This document shows, one piece after another, positions 8,652 to 18,842 of a DNA stretch of 64,000 nt. Every line of letters starts with the position of its first letter. Within the stretch, counting starts at the first letter, position 1. Location: positions 496,001-560,000 of the forward strand of contig NZ_JAOVZO020000017.1 in the NCBI RefSeq assembly GCF_025717065.2. The letters run 5' to 3'. This DNA is from Tahibacter soli. GTDB lineage: Bacteria > Pseudomonadota > Gammaproteobacteria > Xanthomonadales > Rhodanobacteraceae. A program made the translations under genes and the position numbers. The notes beneath the pieces were generated by a model. It was not told where the DNA came from and searched no databases. It was given only the letters and a program-made list of their open reading frames with translations.

Positions 8652-9709
8652 GGCGGCGCTCCGACCACCTTGACGACGTCGCCGTCGTTGACGAGCCCGG
8701 CGCCCTTGGCGACCACGCGATCGTGCTCGGCGAGTCCGCCGACGATTTCGACGCGCGCGGCGTCGCGCCGGCCGACCGCGACCGGCTGCAGCGCGATCGC
8801 CGACGCCGTGCCGGGCGCGACGAGGCGCGCGACGAACGTATTGCCGTCGCGAACCACGAGGCTCGCGGCCGGAATCACGAGCGCCGGGCTGTCGCGCAGC
8901 ACGACGCGGCCCTGCACGTACATGCCGGCGCGCGCGCGGCTGCCGGGTTCGAGGTCGGCGTAGACGATGCCGAGCCGCGTGCGCGCGTCGAGCGACGGCG
9001 CGCGCCGGCTGACGGTCGCGCCGACTTCGCCGCCGTCGGGCAGGCGCAGCGCGACGCGCTGGCCGATCTCGATATCGATGAATTCGTGCGCCGGCAGTTC
9101 GCCGCGCCATTCGAGCCGGTCGGCGCGGATCAGGCGAAACAGCTCGTCGCCGACGTTGGCGACGGCGCCGAGCGTCGCGACGCGCGCGCTGATCGTGCCG
9201 GCGTCGGGCGCGACGACGTCGGTGTAGCGCAGCTGCACCCGCTTGGCCTCGAGCGCCGCGGCGGCGGTCTTGGCCGCGGTCGCGAGCTGCTGCACGTCCT
9301 GTTCGCTCATGCCGCCGCGCTCGCGCACCGCGACGCCGCGCGCGCGATTCGCCTCGGCCTGCTCCCAGGCCGCCACGAGCTGCGCCTCCTCGGCGCGCAG
9401 CAGCGCCGCGTCGAGCCGCGCGAGCAGCTGTCCCTTCGACACGCGGTCGCCGACGTCGGCACGCACGTCGACGAGGCGATAGCCGCCGATCTGCGTGCCG
9501 ACGACCGCCTCTTGCCACGGTGAAATCGAGCCGAACGCTTCAAATGCGACGGGCCAGGTCGTCGACTGCGTCGCAGCGGCGGTGACGGTCAGCGCGGTCG
9601 CGGTTTCGGCGCCGTGCACGCGGCTCGCGGCCCATAGCGCGGCGGCGGCGAAGAGAACGCGGACGGCGCGGCGCGGCCATTGGACATCTGAACGGAAAAT
9701 ACGGGTCAT
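8648..9709 (-). CDS. RND efflux periplasmic adaptor (membrane fusion protein)
   Basis: A 353-residue HlyD/AcrA-type adaptor that would link the RND permease to an outer-membrane channel. The N-terminus is a signal peptide (LFAAAALWAASRVHGAE). A barrel-sandwich half-motif follows (VGTQIGGYRLVDVRADVGD, then VSKGQLLARLD), an alpha-hairpin (residues about 95-150), the second lipoyl half (LRYTDVVAPDAGTISARVA) and beta-barrel and membrane-proximal domains ending VKVVGAPP. There is no lipobox cysteine. It overlaps the permease by four bases and is divergent from the response regulator at 9900, with two PmrA/QseB-like boxes between them. No outer-membrane channel gene is in the operon unless the MipA-like barrel serves that role, which is speculative. 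Confidence 0.85.
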   Translation of the reverse strand: MTRIFRSDVQWPRRAVRVLFAAAALWAASRVHGAETATALTVTAAATQSTTWPVAFEAFGSISPWQEAVVGTQIGGYRLVDVRADVGDRVSKGQLLARLDAALLRAEEAQLVAAWEQAEANRARGVAVRERGGMSEQDVQQLATAAKTAAAALEAKRVQLRYTDVVAPDAGTISARVATLGAVANVGDELFRLIRADRLEWRGELPAHEFIDIEIGQRVALRLPDGGEVGATVSRRAPSLDARTRLGIVYADLEPGSRARAGMYVQGRVVLRDSPALVIPAASLVVRDGNTFVARLVAPGTASAIALQPVAVGRRDAARVEIVGGLAEHDRVVAKGAGLVNDGDVVKVVGAPP

Positions 9710-9803
9710 ATTCGTTTTTTGTTAATCGGGCCGATGTGCGACGGGAAAATGACGAATGGCCCGCAAAGCGAGCAGCGACGGGGCGCGAGTGTGTTTTTGT
9801 CTT

Positions 9804-9820
9804 TTTAAGGATTGTTTAAA
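9804..9820 (+). promoter_or_regulatory. PmrA/QseB-type box, site 1
   Basis: TTTAAG-GATTG-TTTAAA, two hexamers of the form YTTAAK-N5-YTTAAK with one mismatch in the last base. It lies between the efflux operon (minus) and the response regulator gene (plus). It is A/T-rich in a very G/C-rich genome, which makes chance occurrence less likely. Confidence 0.6.
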
Positions 9821-9848
9821 TCGCGTCATTCAGGCGGCATTGCGCCGT

Positions 9849-9865
9849 CTTAAACAAACCTTAAA
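9849..9865 (-). promoter_or_regulatory. PmrA/QseB-type box, site 2 (opposite orientation)
   Basis: Read on the minus strand this is TTTAAG-GTTTG-TTTAAG, an exact match to the YTTAAK-N5-YTTAAK box of PmrA/QseB-family regulators. It is 45 bases from site 1, close to four helical turns, and points toward the efflux operon. It ends 34 bases before the response regulator ATG. Confidence 0.65.
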
Positions 9866-9899
9866 ATCCCGCCGGCATAAATCGCCCCGCGGAGGGTCC

Positions 9900-10571
9900 A
9901 TGTCGATTGCGAAAATCCTGCTCGTCGAAGACGACGCGATGCTGGCCGAAGCGGTCGGCGCGGGCCTGCGCCGGCACGGCTGGCGCGTCGACAACGCGTC
10001 CGACGCGGTGGCCGCGCGCCTCGCGCTCGTCGAGCACGGCTACGGCGCGGTGCTGCTCGATCTGGGGCTGCCGCGCGGTTCGGGCCTCGACGTGCTGCGC
10101 GCGCTGCGCGCGGCGTACGACACGACGCCGGTCATCATCATCACCGCGCGCGACCAGCTCGGCGACCGCATCCGCGGCCTCGACGCCGGCGCCGACGACT
10201 ATCTCGTCAAGCCCTTCCAGATCGACGAGCTGTTCGCGCGCCTGCGCGCCGTCGTGCGACGCACGAACGGGCAGGTCGCGCCGGCGCTGCGCTACGGCGA
10301 GATCAGCCTCGACCCGGCGCAGCGCTCGGTCACGCGCGACGGCGTGCGCGTGCACCTGTCCACGCACGAGTACCGCACGCTGCTGGCACTGATCGAGCGC
10401 CCCGGCCGCGCGGTCGCGCGCAGCTTCATCGAGAATCGCGTCTACGGCGACGCGTGCGCAACCGAAAGCAACACGATCGCGGTGTACATCCACCAGCTGC
10501 GGCGCAAGCTCGGCGACGATCTCATCGCGACCGTGCACGGCTACGGCTACCGTCTGGGCGACGAGCGGTGA
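9900..10571 (+). CDS. OmpR-family response regulator (QseB/PmrA-like)
   Basis: A 223-residue regulator with an N-terminal receiver (LLVEDDAMLAEAVGAGL, phospho-acceptor D54 in VLLDLGLPRGSGL, switch lysine in LVKPFQIDELFARLRAV) and a C-terminal winged helix (STHEYRTLLALIERPGRAV, then IAVYIHQLRRKLGDD). Receiver style and box type place it near QseB/PmrA. ATG at 9900 is chosen over upstream in-frame codons because GGAGGG precedes it at 9891. The kinase gene overlaps its stop by four bases. The two boxes upstream suggest that it controls itself and the divergent RND operon. Confidence 0.88.
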   Translation: MSIAKILLVEDDAMLAEAVGAGLRRHGWRVDNASDAVAARLALVEHGYGAVLLDLGLPRGSGLDVLRALRAAYDTTPVIIITARDQLGDRIRGLDAGADDYLVKPFQIDELFARLRAVVRRTNGQVAPALRYGEISLDPAQRSVTRDGVRVHLSTHEYRTLLALIERPGRAVARSFIENRVYGDACATESNTIAVYIHQLRRKLGDDLIATVHGYGYRLGDER

Positions 10572-11971
10572 CGCGTTCGCTGCGCACGCGGCTGTTTCTC
10601 GTGCTGCTGCTGCCGTTCGTCGGCGCGTGGCTGATCGCGATGATCGTGCTCGGCACGGCGTTCATGCGCGAACGCATCGGCGACTGGGAAGACGATCTCG
10701 TCGCGATCGCCGTGGAGGTGATGTCGGCGATGCCGGCCGACCTGCCGGCGCTGTCGGCCGGGCCGCGCCTGACGCCGTTGCCGGTCGATCGCACGGGCGT
10801 GAACGATGTCGACGACATCGAGTTCCAGGTATGGGTGAAGGATCGGCGCGAAGCGATCGTGCTGTCGTCGCGTTCGACGGGCGAACCGCTCAAGCCCGAC
10901 TTCGTCGACGGTCGCCAGACGCGCACGATCCGCGGCGTCGAATGGCGCGTCTACGCGCTGACGGATACGACCGGGCGCGTGCAGGTGCAGGTCGGCAAAT
11001 CGCTCGATCTGATTCTCGCGGAAGTGCGCCGCAAGGTGAGCCGGGCGCTGGCGGTGTCGATCGTGGTGTTGCTGTTGCTCGCCCTTGCGATGAAGGCCGT
11101 GATCGACTGGTCGCTCAAGCCGATGGTGCGCGTCAACGCGGCGATGGCCGCGCGTTCGGCGACCGATCTCGAACCGCTGCCGGGCGGCGATCTGCCGAGC
11201 GAGGTCGGGCCGCTGGTCGATTCGTTCAACCGCCTGCTGGCGCGCGTCGATCGCGCGGTGCGCCGCGAACGCCAGTTCTTCTCCGAGGCGGCGCACGAGC
11301 TGCGCACGCCGCTGGCCGTGCTGCTCACGCAGGCGCAGGTGGCGCTCGGCGCGCGCACGCTGGCCGAGGCGCGCGGATCGCTCAGGCAGCTCGTGCGCGG
11401 CGTCGAGCGCAGCGCGCGGCTGTCGCAGCAGCTGCTCGATTCGGCGCGGCTCGACGTCGAGCATCGCGGCGGCGCCCAGGCGCCGCTCGACCTTGCCGCG
11501 ATCGTCGCGATGGTCGTCGACGACTACGGCGCGATGGTCGCCCAGAAGCATCAGGCGATCACGCTCGACGCGGAACGCTGCCCGATCGTCGGCAACATCG
11601 ACGAGATGGGCGTGCTCGTCGCCAACCTCGTCGACAACGCCGTGCGCTACACCGGCCGCGGCGGCCGCATCGCCGTGCGCTGCCTGCGCGAAGGCGCGGC
11701 CGTGCAGCTGCAGGTGTTCGACGACGGCCCCGGCGTCGCCGACGGCGACCGCGAACGCATCTTCGACCGGTTCTTCCGCGTGCTCGGCAGCAACGAGCGC
11801 GGCAGCGGCATCGGCCTGTCGCTGGTCGCCCGCATCGCGCAGTCCCACCGGGCGACGATCGCGACCGGACGAGGCCTCGACGGCCGCGGATTCGGCGTGA
11901 CCGTGGCGTTCGCGCTCGCGGCCGGGGAGCCGGACAAGGTATCGGATACGGGGATTCTCGCCGCGACGTGA
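10568..11971 (+). CDS. Sensor histidine kinase (QseC-like)
   Basis: A 467-residue inner-membrane kinase with two membrane helices: LFLVLLLPFVGAWLIAMIVL near the N-terminus and ALAVSIVVLLLLALAMKAVI around 160-180. A periplasmic sensor of about 125 residues lies between them. A short HAMP-like linker precedes the H-box (SEAAHELRTPLA, H243). The ATP-binding domain has the N-box NLVDNAVRYT and G-boxes DDGPGV and GSGIGLSLVARI. It phosphorylates the cognate regulator encoded immediately upstream. GTG at 10568 gives the 4-base overlap; an in-frame upstream region lies inside the regulator gene. The signal sensed is not apparent from sequence. Confidence 0.87.
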   Translation: MTRSLRTRLFLVLLLPFVGAWLIAMIVLGTAFMRERIGDWEDDLVAIAVEVMSAMPADLPALSAGPRLTPLPVDRTGVNDVDDIEFQVWVKDRREAIVLSSRSTGEPLKPDFVDGRQTRTIRGVEWRVYALTDTTGRVQVQVGKSLDLILAEVRRKVSRALAVSIVVLLLLALAMKAVIDWSLKPMVRVNAAMAARSATDLEPLPGGDLPSEVGPLVDSFNRLLARVDRAVRRERQFFSEAAHELRTPLAVLLTQAQVALGARTLAEARGSLRQLVRGVERSARLSQQLLDSARLDVEHRGGAQAPLDLAAIVAMVVDDYGAMVAQKHQAITLDAERCPIVGNIDEMGVLVANLVDNAVRYTGRGGRIAVRCLREGAAVQLQVFDDGPGVADGDRERIFDRFFRVLGSNERGSGIGLSLVARIAQSHRATIATGRGLDGRGFGVTVAFALAAGEPDKVSDTGILAAT

Positions 11972-12073
11972 GTCGCCGCGCCCCCCGATTACGCGTTGTG
12001 GACACCTGCGCGCGTTTTTGCGCTTTGGATCACCGAAGCCGCCCGGCCTCCCGATCGGGGAGGGAGGTTCGGC

Positions 12074-12967
12074 CTACCCGCGCCAGTAAGGGTTGGTGCC
12101 GCCGTCCGGACGCAATTGGAAACGTTTGTAATGCCACTGGTACTGCTCGAACGCGAGATTCACGCATTCTTCGACGCCGCGATTGAGCGCGGCGACCGCC
12201 GTGGGCAGGTCGGCGTCGGCGATGCCGTCGGGCGCGGCACGAAAGCGGATGCGAAAGCCCGCGCCGTCCGGCAGGCGTTCGGCGAACGCGAACAGCACGG
12301 CCGCGCCGGTGCGGTGCGCCAGACGCGACAGCAGCACCATCGTCAGCGCCGGCACGCCGAAGAACGGCGCGAACTCGCCGTCGCCCTGCTTGGGCTGCTG
12401 GTCGGGCAGGATGCCGACCGTGCCGCCGGCCTGCAGTCGCTTGTACAGCGTGCGCACGCCGGCGCCTTCGGCGCGCACCTGTTCGGGGCTCAGCGCGCCG
12501 CGCGCGCGCAAGAGCAGCGGTTCGAGCGCCGCGCGCCGCGGCGGGCGGTAGACGATCGCCATCGGCGTGCGGCTGCACAGCCAGATGTTCAGAAGCTCCC
12601 AGCAGCCCAGGTGCGGCGCGGCGACGATCAGGCCCTTGCCGGCCGCGAGCGCGTCGCGGAACAGATGTTCACCGTCGACCTCGCGCACGAGCGCGAGCGC
12701 GGCTTCGGGGCCCGCGCCCCAGACTTTTGCGATCTCGGTCAGCGATTTGCCGGTTTCGCGCAACGTGCGGCGTGCGATTTGCTGACGCTCTTTTTCGCCG
12801 TATTGCGTAAGTACCAGCGAGAAATTGACCTCGGTGTGATGCCGCTCCGGCCCGTTGGTCAACCAGAACAAGCGACCCAGCCCCGCCCCGACCGCGTGCA
12901 GCGCACGCAGCGGCAGGCGGCCGACCAGCCGCAGCAGGAAAAACAAGATGGCGATATACCAGCGCAT
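12074..12967 (-). CDS. lpxL: Lipid A lauroyl/myristoyl acyltransferase, LpxL/HtrB type
   Basis: A 297-residue membrane-anchored acyltransferase adding a secondary acyl chain during lipid A synthesis at the inner membrane. It has an N-terminal anchor ([19 protein letters not shown]), an HHTEVNFSL segment, the acyltransferase box [10 protein letters not shown] and the downstream [14 protein letters not shown] region followed by FFGVPALTM, all typical of the LpxL/LpxM family. ATG at 12967 is chosen because the anchor starts there; 14 upstream codons are possible but carry charged, non-membrane sequence. It is divergent from dtd with an 83-base gap. Acyl-chain preference cannot be judged. Confidence 0.85.
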   Translation of the reverse strand: MRWYIAILFFLLRLVGRLPLRALHAVGAGLGRLFWLTNGPERHHTEVNFSLVLTQYGEKERQQIARRTLRETGKSLTEIAKVWGAGPEAALALVREVDGEHLFRDALAAGKGLIVAAPHLGCWELLNIWLCSRTPMAIVYRPPRRAALEPLLLRARGALSPEQVRAEGAGVRTLYKRLQAGGTVGILPDQQPKQGDGEFAPFFGVPALTMVLLSRLAHRTGAAVLFAFAERLPDGAGFRIRFRAAPDGIADADLPTAVAALNRGVEECVNLAFEQYQWHYKRFQLRPDGGTNPYWRG

Positions 12968-13050
12968 GGGAACCTGCGAGTTTACCGGGCGCATTGACCC
13001 GGCCGCCATGGTTGACGACTATCGCGCCCCCTTCGGTGCCGGGAATCGAC

Positions 13051-13491
13051 ATGATCGCCTTGATCCAGCGCGTTGCGAACGCACGTGTCGACGTGGCCGG
13101 CGAGACGGTCGGGCAGATCGGTCCGGGCCTGCTGGCGCTCGTGGCCGTGCAGCCCGGCGACGGGCAGCCGCAGACGCGGCGCATGCTGCAGCGCCTGTTG
13201 GGCTACCGCGTGTTCGGGGACGAGGCCGGCAAGATGAACCGGTCGCTGACCGACACCGGCGGCGGCCTGCTGCTGGTATCGCAGTTCACGCTCGCCGCCG
13301 ACACCGATTCGGGCATGCGGCCGAGCTTCACGAGCGCCGCGCCCCCCGCCGAAGGCGAACGCTGGTTCTCGTATCTGGTCGAACTGGCACGCGCCGCCCA
13401 CCCGAGGGTGGAAACCGGCCGGTTCGGCGCCCATATGCAAGTGCACCTCGTCAATGACGGACCGGTCACGTTCCGTCTCGAAGTACGCTGA
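13051..13491 (+). CDS. dtd: D-aminoacyl-tRNA deacylase
   Basis: A 146-residue protein, the usual Dtd length, that hydrolyses D-aminoacyl-tRNAs (and glycyl-tRNAAla) in the cytoplasm. The start [18 protein letters not shown] and the two active-site motifs, SQFTLAAD and NDGPVTF, are the Dtd signatures; the second is usually NxGPVTF and is satisfied here. ATG at 13051 is chosen over upstream in-frame codons because it gives the family N-terminus exactly. It lies 104 bases ahead of rpoD on the same strand. Confidence 0.93.
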   Translation: MIALIQRVANARVDVAGETVGQIGPGLLALVAVQPGDGQPQTRRMLQRLLGYRVFGDEAGKMNRSLTDTGGGLLLVSQFTLAADTDSGMRPSFTSAAPPAEGERWFSYLVELARAAHPRVETGRFGAHMQVHLVNDGPVTFRLEVR

Positions 13492-13546
13492 AGGCGCTGT
13501 TTTGCGTTATGCATCCGGGACGGCCCGCTCGCCGTCCGAAGCGCCC

Positions 13547-13565
13547 TTGACAGCCCTCCTATAAT
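13547..13565 (+). promoter_or_regulatory. rpoD: Putative rpoD promoter: perfect TATAAT
   Basis: A perfect -10 hexamer TATAAT at 13560-13565 lies 30 bases before the rpoD ATG. A perfect TTGACA is at 13547-13552, but only seven bases separate the two, far from the usual 17, so the TTGACA is probably not the -35 of this promoter. A hairpin (GGACGGC/GCCGTCC, 13518-13537) lies just upstream. The -10 is well supported; the rest is uncertain. Confidence 0.5.
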
Positions 13566-13595
13566 CCCAAGTCTTTGTTTCCAGCCGATACAGCC

Positions 13596-15461
<1,866 letters not shown>

Positions 15462-15471
15462 TCGACGCCGG

Positions 15472-17070
15472 GTGACTTCGGGCCGGATCGCACGCAGCGA
15501 TACCAGGGCCGCCGCGCTGCTCGTCGGCGCGGCGGCCTTGCTCGTTCTGGGCGTGCACTGGGGCAGTTTCGGCGGACATTTCCTGTCCGACGATTTCGGG
15601 TTTCCGTGGGGCCTGTACCACGCCGCCGCACGCGGCGACGTCTGGGGCTACGTCTGGGACCACGTCGTCGTCACCACGCCGCAGCCGGGCAATTTCTACC
15701 GGCCGGTCGGCTTTCTCTCGTTCGCACTGAACTGGCTCGCCGTCGGCGCCGAGCCGCTCGGCTGGCGGCTCGTCAACTTCGCGCTGCATCTGATCAACGG
15801 CCTGCTCGTCTATCGCGTCGCGCGGCGCATCGCCGACGGACAGGCGCACGCGCGCTTCGCCGCGGCGTGCGCGGCGGCGCTGTTCGTGGCGTATCCGCTT
15901 GCGCCGGAAGTCAGCGCGTGGATGGTCGCGCGCTTCGACGCGCTCGCGCTCGCCGGCGTGCTGCTGGCGCTCGACCGGCATCTCGCCGCGCGCGCGTGGT
16001 TCGACGGCGCGCGCATCGCGAGCCTCGCCGCGTTCGCGTTCGCGCTCGGCAGCAAGGAGCCGGCGATGACCGCGCCGGCGTTTCTCGCGCTCGGCGGCTT
16101 CTTCGTCGTGCATGCGCGCGAACCGCTCGCGCGCCGCGCCGCGCTCGCGCTGCGCGACGTCGTGCCGGCGCTCGTCGTGCTCGCGGCATATCTCGCGTGG
16201 CGGCGCTATCTGTTCGCCGGCAACATGGTCGAGGTGTACGCCGGCTCGTCGCCGCTCGCGCATCTGTCGCCTGCGCAATTGTGGAATCATCTCGTCGGCA
16301 TGCGGCCGATACCCGATGCCGCGTTCGGCGGCGCTTGGCCATGGGCTGCGTTCGTCGTTGCCTTGGTCGCCGCGTGGAACGGCGTGGGCGCGTGGCGACG
16401 CGGCGCGTTCGCGACGCTGTGGCTGTTGCCGCTCTTCGGCTTCGCCGTGTCGGTCGGCGCTGTGCTGCCGCATTTCTCCGGCGTGCCGGAGAACGGCGAA
16501 GGCGCACGGCTGTTCTATCTCGCCGGAAGCTGGCTCGCGTTGTGGCTGGCGCTGCCGCTCGCCTGCCGCGATGCGACGCGCACGCGTGTCGGCGTCGCAT
16601 GGGCGCTCGTCGCGTTGTTCGTCGCGGGGCAGGCGCAGGCGATGGTGCCGTGGCGCAAGGCCGGACAGGCGATGAACGCGTTGTTCGTGGCGATCGACGA
16701 CGTCGTCGCGCACGGCGATCCGAACGTGCACGCGCTCGTGGTCGTACCCGACCACTGGCGCAGCGCGCCGTTCCTGCGCAATGCGCAGGGCGCGCCGACG
16801 ATACCGCCGTTTCGCCGCGCGTCGGTCGCGTCGCGCGTATCGCTGTTCACGCCGGTCGCCTACGCCGAATGGGCTGGCCGCATCGCGCGCCGCGACGTGC
16901 CGTGGACGCCGGCGCAACCGGTCGTGCCGCACCTGTACTGCTTCGATGCCGACGCCGCGCGGTTCGTCGCGCTCGATGTGGCGACGACGCCCGACGCGCT
17001 GGCCGACTGGCCGGCCGCGTGGCAGGCGGCCATCGCGGGTTCGGCGTGCGCGGACGAGTTTCGGCGCTGA
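15472..17070 (+). CDS. Polytopic membrane protein, GT-C glycosyltransferase-like
   Basis: A 532-residue inner-membrane protein with about 10-12 hydrophobic segments. The first luminal/periplasmic loop carries FLSDDFGFPWG, an acidic DD pair like that of GT-C sugar transferases. NFYRPVGFLSFALNWLAVG and WRLVNFALHLINGLLVYRVA follow, a pattern shared with TMTC/PMT-like O-glycosyltransferases. The last 130 residues are soluble, with a single Cys pair (YCFDADA and GSACADEF). The GTG start lies 10 bases after rpoD, so it may be read from the rpoD promoter. A sugar-transfer role is inferred only from the DD motif and topology. Confidence 0.65.
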   Translation: MTSGRIARSDTRAAALLVGAAALLVLGVHWGSFGGHFLSDDFGFPWGLYHAAARGDVWGYVWDHVVVTTPQPGNFYRPVGFLSFALNWLAVGAEPLGWRLVNFALHLINGLLVYRVARRIADGQAHARFAAACAAALFVAYPLAPEVSAWMVARFDALALAGVLLALDRHLAARAWFDGARIASLAAFAFALGSKEPAMTAPAFLALGGFFVVHAREPLARRAALALRDVVPALVVLAAYLAWRRYLFAGNMVEVYAGSSPLAHLSPAQLWNHLVGMRPIPDAAFGGAWPWAAFVVALVAAWNGVGAWRRGAFATLWLLPLFGFAVSVGAVLPHFSGVPENGEGARLFYLAGSWLALWLALPLACRDATRTRVGVAWALVALFVAGQAQAMVPWRKAGQAMNALFVAIDDVVAHGDPNVHALVVVPDHWRSAPFLRNAQGAPTIPPFRRASVASRVSLFTPVAYAEWAGRIARRDVPWTPAQPVVPHLYCFDADAARFVALDVATTPDALADWPAAWQAAIAGSACADEFRR

Positions 17071-17143
17071 CGTCGCCGGCGCGTCACACGGGCCGAATGC
17101 GACGATGGTGTTTGCGTGAGCCGCAGACGCGCGTGCGATGCGG

Positions 17144-18031
17144 CTACTTCGCCGCCGCGCCGCGCCGTTCGCGCGCCCGGTCGAGTTCGACGCAGAGATT
17201 TTCCGCGCCGTCGAGAAATCGCGGCGACGGCCGGCCGAGCGTCGGCGTCGACAGCGGCACGAGATTGCCCCAGGTCGCGGCGTTGAGCGTCGTCAGCGAT
17301 TTCCAACCGGCAAGACCGTCCTCGCCCTCGCCGTTGAACGTGACGATGACGTCGGGATTGGCCGCGACCACCGCTTCGCGGTTCACGGTCGGCACGGTGG
17401 GCGCAAGGTCGCCGAAGATGTTCACGCCGCCGCACAAGGCGATCGCATCGCTGATCATCTGCTGGCCGTTGACCGTCATCAGCGGCCGTTCCCACACCTG
17501 GTAGAACACGCGGATCGGCGGTCGTCCGGCATAGCGCGCGTGCAGTTTTTCGCGGCGTTCGCGCAGGTCGTTCGCGGCGCGCGCGGCGGCTTCGTTCGTG
17601 CCGGCCAGCGTGCCGAGGTCGGTCAGCGATTTGGCGATGTCCACGATCTTGCGCGGCTCGCTGTAGTACACCGGAATGCCGAACACCTTGAGCTTTTCGA
17701 GCACGGCCGCCGAATCGACATGCGACCACACGACGATGAGGTCGGGTTTCAGGCTGACGATGCGCTCCATGTTGATCATCGCCGCGTCGCCGACCTGCGG
17801 CACGGCCTTCGCCTCGGGCGGGTAGTCGGTATAGCTCGACGTGCCGGCGACGTAGGCGCCGGCACCCGCCGCGTAGATGAGTTCGGTCGTGCTCGGCGCG
17901 AGGCTGACGATGCGCCGTGCCGGCGCCGCGAGCGTCACGGTGCGGCCGGCGTCGTCGACGACGCTGATCGGCTCTGCGCGTGCGGCGAACGACACGACGG
18001 TGGCAAGCGTGAACAGGGCGGGTCGAAACAC
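17144..18031 (-). CDS. btuF: Periplasmic cobalamin-binding protein, BtuF-like
   Basis: A 295-residue type III substrate-binding protein with a signal peptide (FTLATVVSFAARAEP). The fold motifs IVSLAPSTTELIYAAGAG, SSYTDYPPEAKAVPQVGDAA and LKPDLIVVWSH match BtuF-type vitamin B12 binders more closely than ferric-siderophore binders. It would hand its ligand to the permease encoded upstream. It is the last gene of the btuC-btuD-btuF operon, 10 bases after btuD. A haem or other corrinoid ligand is possible. The C-terminal tail is Arg/Ala-rich. Confidence 0.8.
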   Translation of the reverse strand: MFRPALFTLATVVSFAARAEPISVVDDAGRTVTLAAPARRIVSLAPSTTELIYAAGAGAYVAGTSSYTDYPPEAKAVPQVGDAAMINMERIVSLKPDLIVVWSHVDSAAVLEKLKVFGIPVYYSEPRKIVDIAKSLTDLGTLAGTNEAAARAANDLRERREKLHARYAGRPPIRVFYQVWERPLMTVNGQQMISDAIALCGGVNIFGDLAPTVPTVNREAVVAANPDVIVTFNGEGEDGLAGWKSLTTLNAATWGNLVPLSTPTLGRPSPRFLDGAENLCVELDRARERRGAAAK

Positions 18032-18041
18032 GGGCGTTCCT

Positions 18042-18842
18042 TCAGGGCTGCGGCGGCGAATCGTGCGCGCGATCGGCCATGAAGAACACTTCGCCGTCGA
18101 CGAGCCGCTCGGAAATCGGATGATTGAACGCGCGCGACAAGGCGGCGCCGGTCATGACGTCGCGGATCGGTCCGTGTATGACCGTTCCGTCGCCGAGAAA
18201 CAAGATGCCGTGCGTCGAATACGCGTACGCGAGATTCGTGTCGTGGATCGAGTACACGATCGTCCTGCCGGCGCGCGCGAGCGCTTCGAGGTGGCCGAGC
18301 ACGAGTATCTGGTGATGCAGGTCGAGCGACGCGGCCGGTTCGTCGAACAGCATCGTGTCGACTTCCTGCGCGAGCAGCGTCGCGATCGAGACGCGCTGAC
18401 GCTCGCCGCCGGACAGCGTCGTCACGTCGCGATCGACGAAGCCGTCCATGCCGACCGCCGCCAGCGCGCGGTAGGCGACCGACCAGTCTTCCTCGCCGCC
18501 CCATTCCCACAGCGACAGGCGCGGATGCCGCGCCGACAGCACGACGTCGATCACCTTCATGCTGAACGCGTCGGTCACGGTCTGCGGCATGAAGCCGCGC
18601 AGACGCGCCAGACGCAGCGGATCGTGCCGGTGCGCATCGACGCCGTCGACCAGCACGTGGCCCGCGTGCGCACGCGCAAGGCCGGCGACCGCGCGCAGCA
18701 GCGTCGACTTGCCGGCGCCGTTCGCGCCGAGTACGCACCACATTTCGCCGGCGCCGATGCGCACGTCGAGCGCGCGCGCGAGGTCGCGGCCGGCGACGCG
18801 CAGCGTCAGATCGCGCAGTTCGACGCGGGTCGGCGCGTTCAT
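18042..18842 (-). CDS. btuD: ABC transporter ATPase, BtuD/FecE-like
   Basis: A 266-residue ATPase energising the corrinoid (or siderophore) importer at the inner membrane. Visible motifs are Walker A LGANGAGKSTLL, Q-loop GFMPQTV, signature LSGGERQRVSIA, Walker B DTMLFDEPAASLD and the switch histidine in VYSIHDTNLAYAYS. The start at 18842 gives a 4-base ATGA overlap with the permease stop. A much longer frame exists upstream but is a shadow of the permease. Confidence 0.87.
   Translation of the reverse strand: MNAPTRVELRDLTLRVAGRDLARALDVRIGAGEMWCVLGANGAGKSTLLRAVAGLARAHAGHVLVDGVDAHRHDPLRLARLRGFMPQTVTDAFSMKVIDVVLSARHPRLSLWEWGGEEDWSVAYRALAAVGMDGFVDRDVTTLSGGERQRVSIATLLAQEVDTMLFDEPAASLDLHHQILVLGHLEALARAGRTIVYSIHDTNLAYAYSTHGILFLGDGTVIHGPIRDVMTGAALSRAFNHPISERLVDGEVFFMADRAHDSPPQP

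Noticed and set aside
13547-13565. TTGACA and TATAAT as one canonical promoter
   Set aside because: Only seven bases separate them, so they cannot act together as a normal sigma-70 promoter; only the TATAAT is kept as a candidate.
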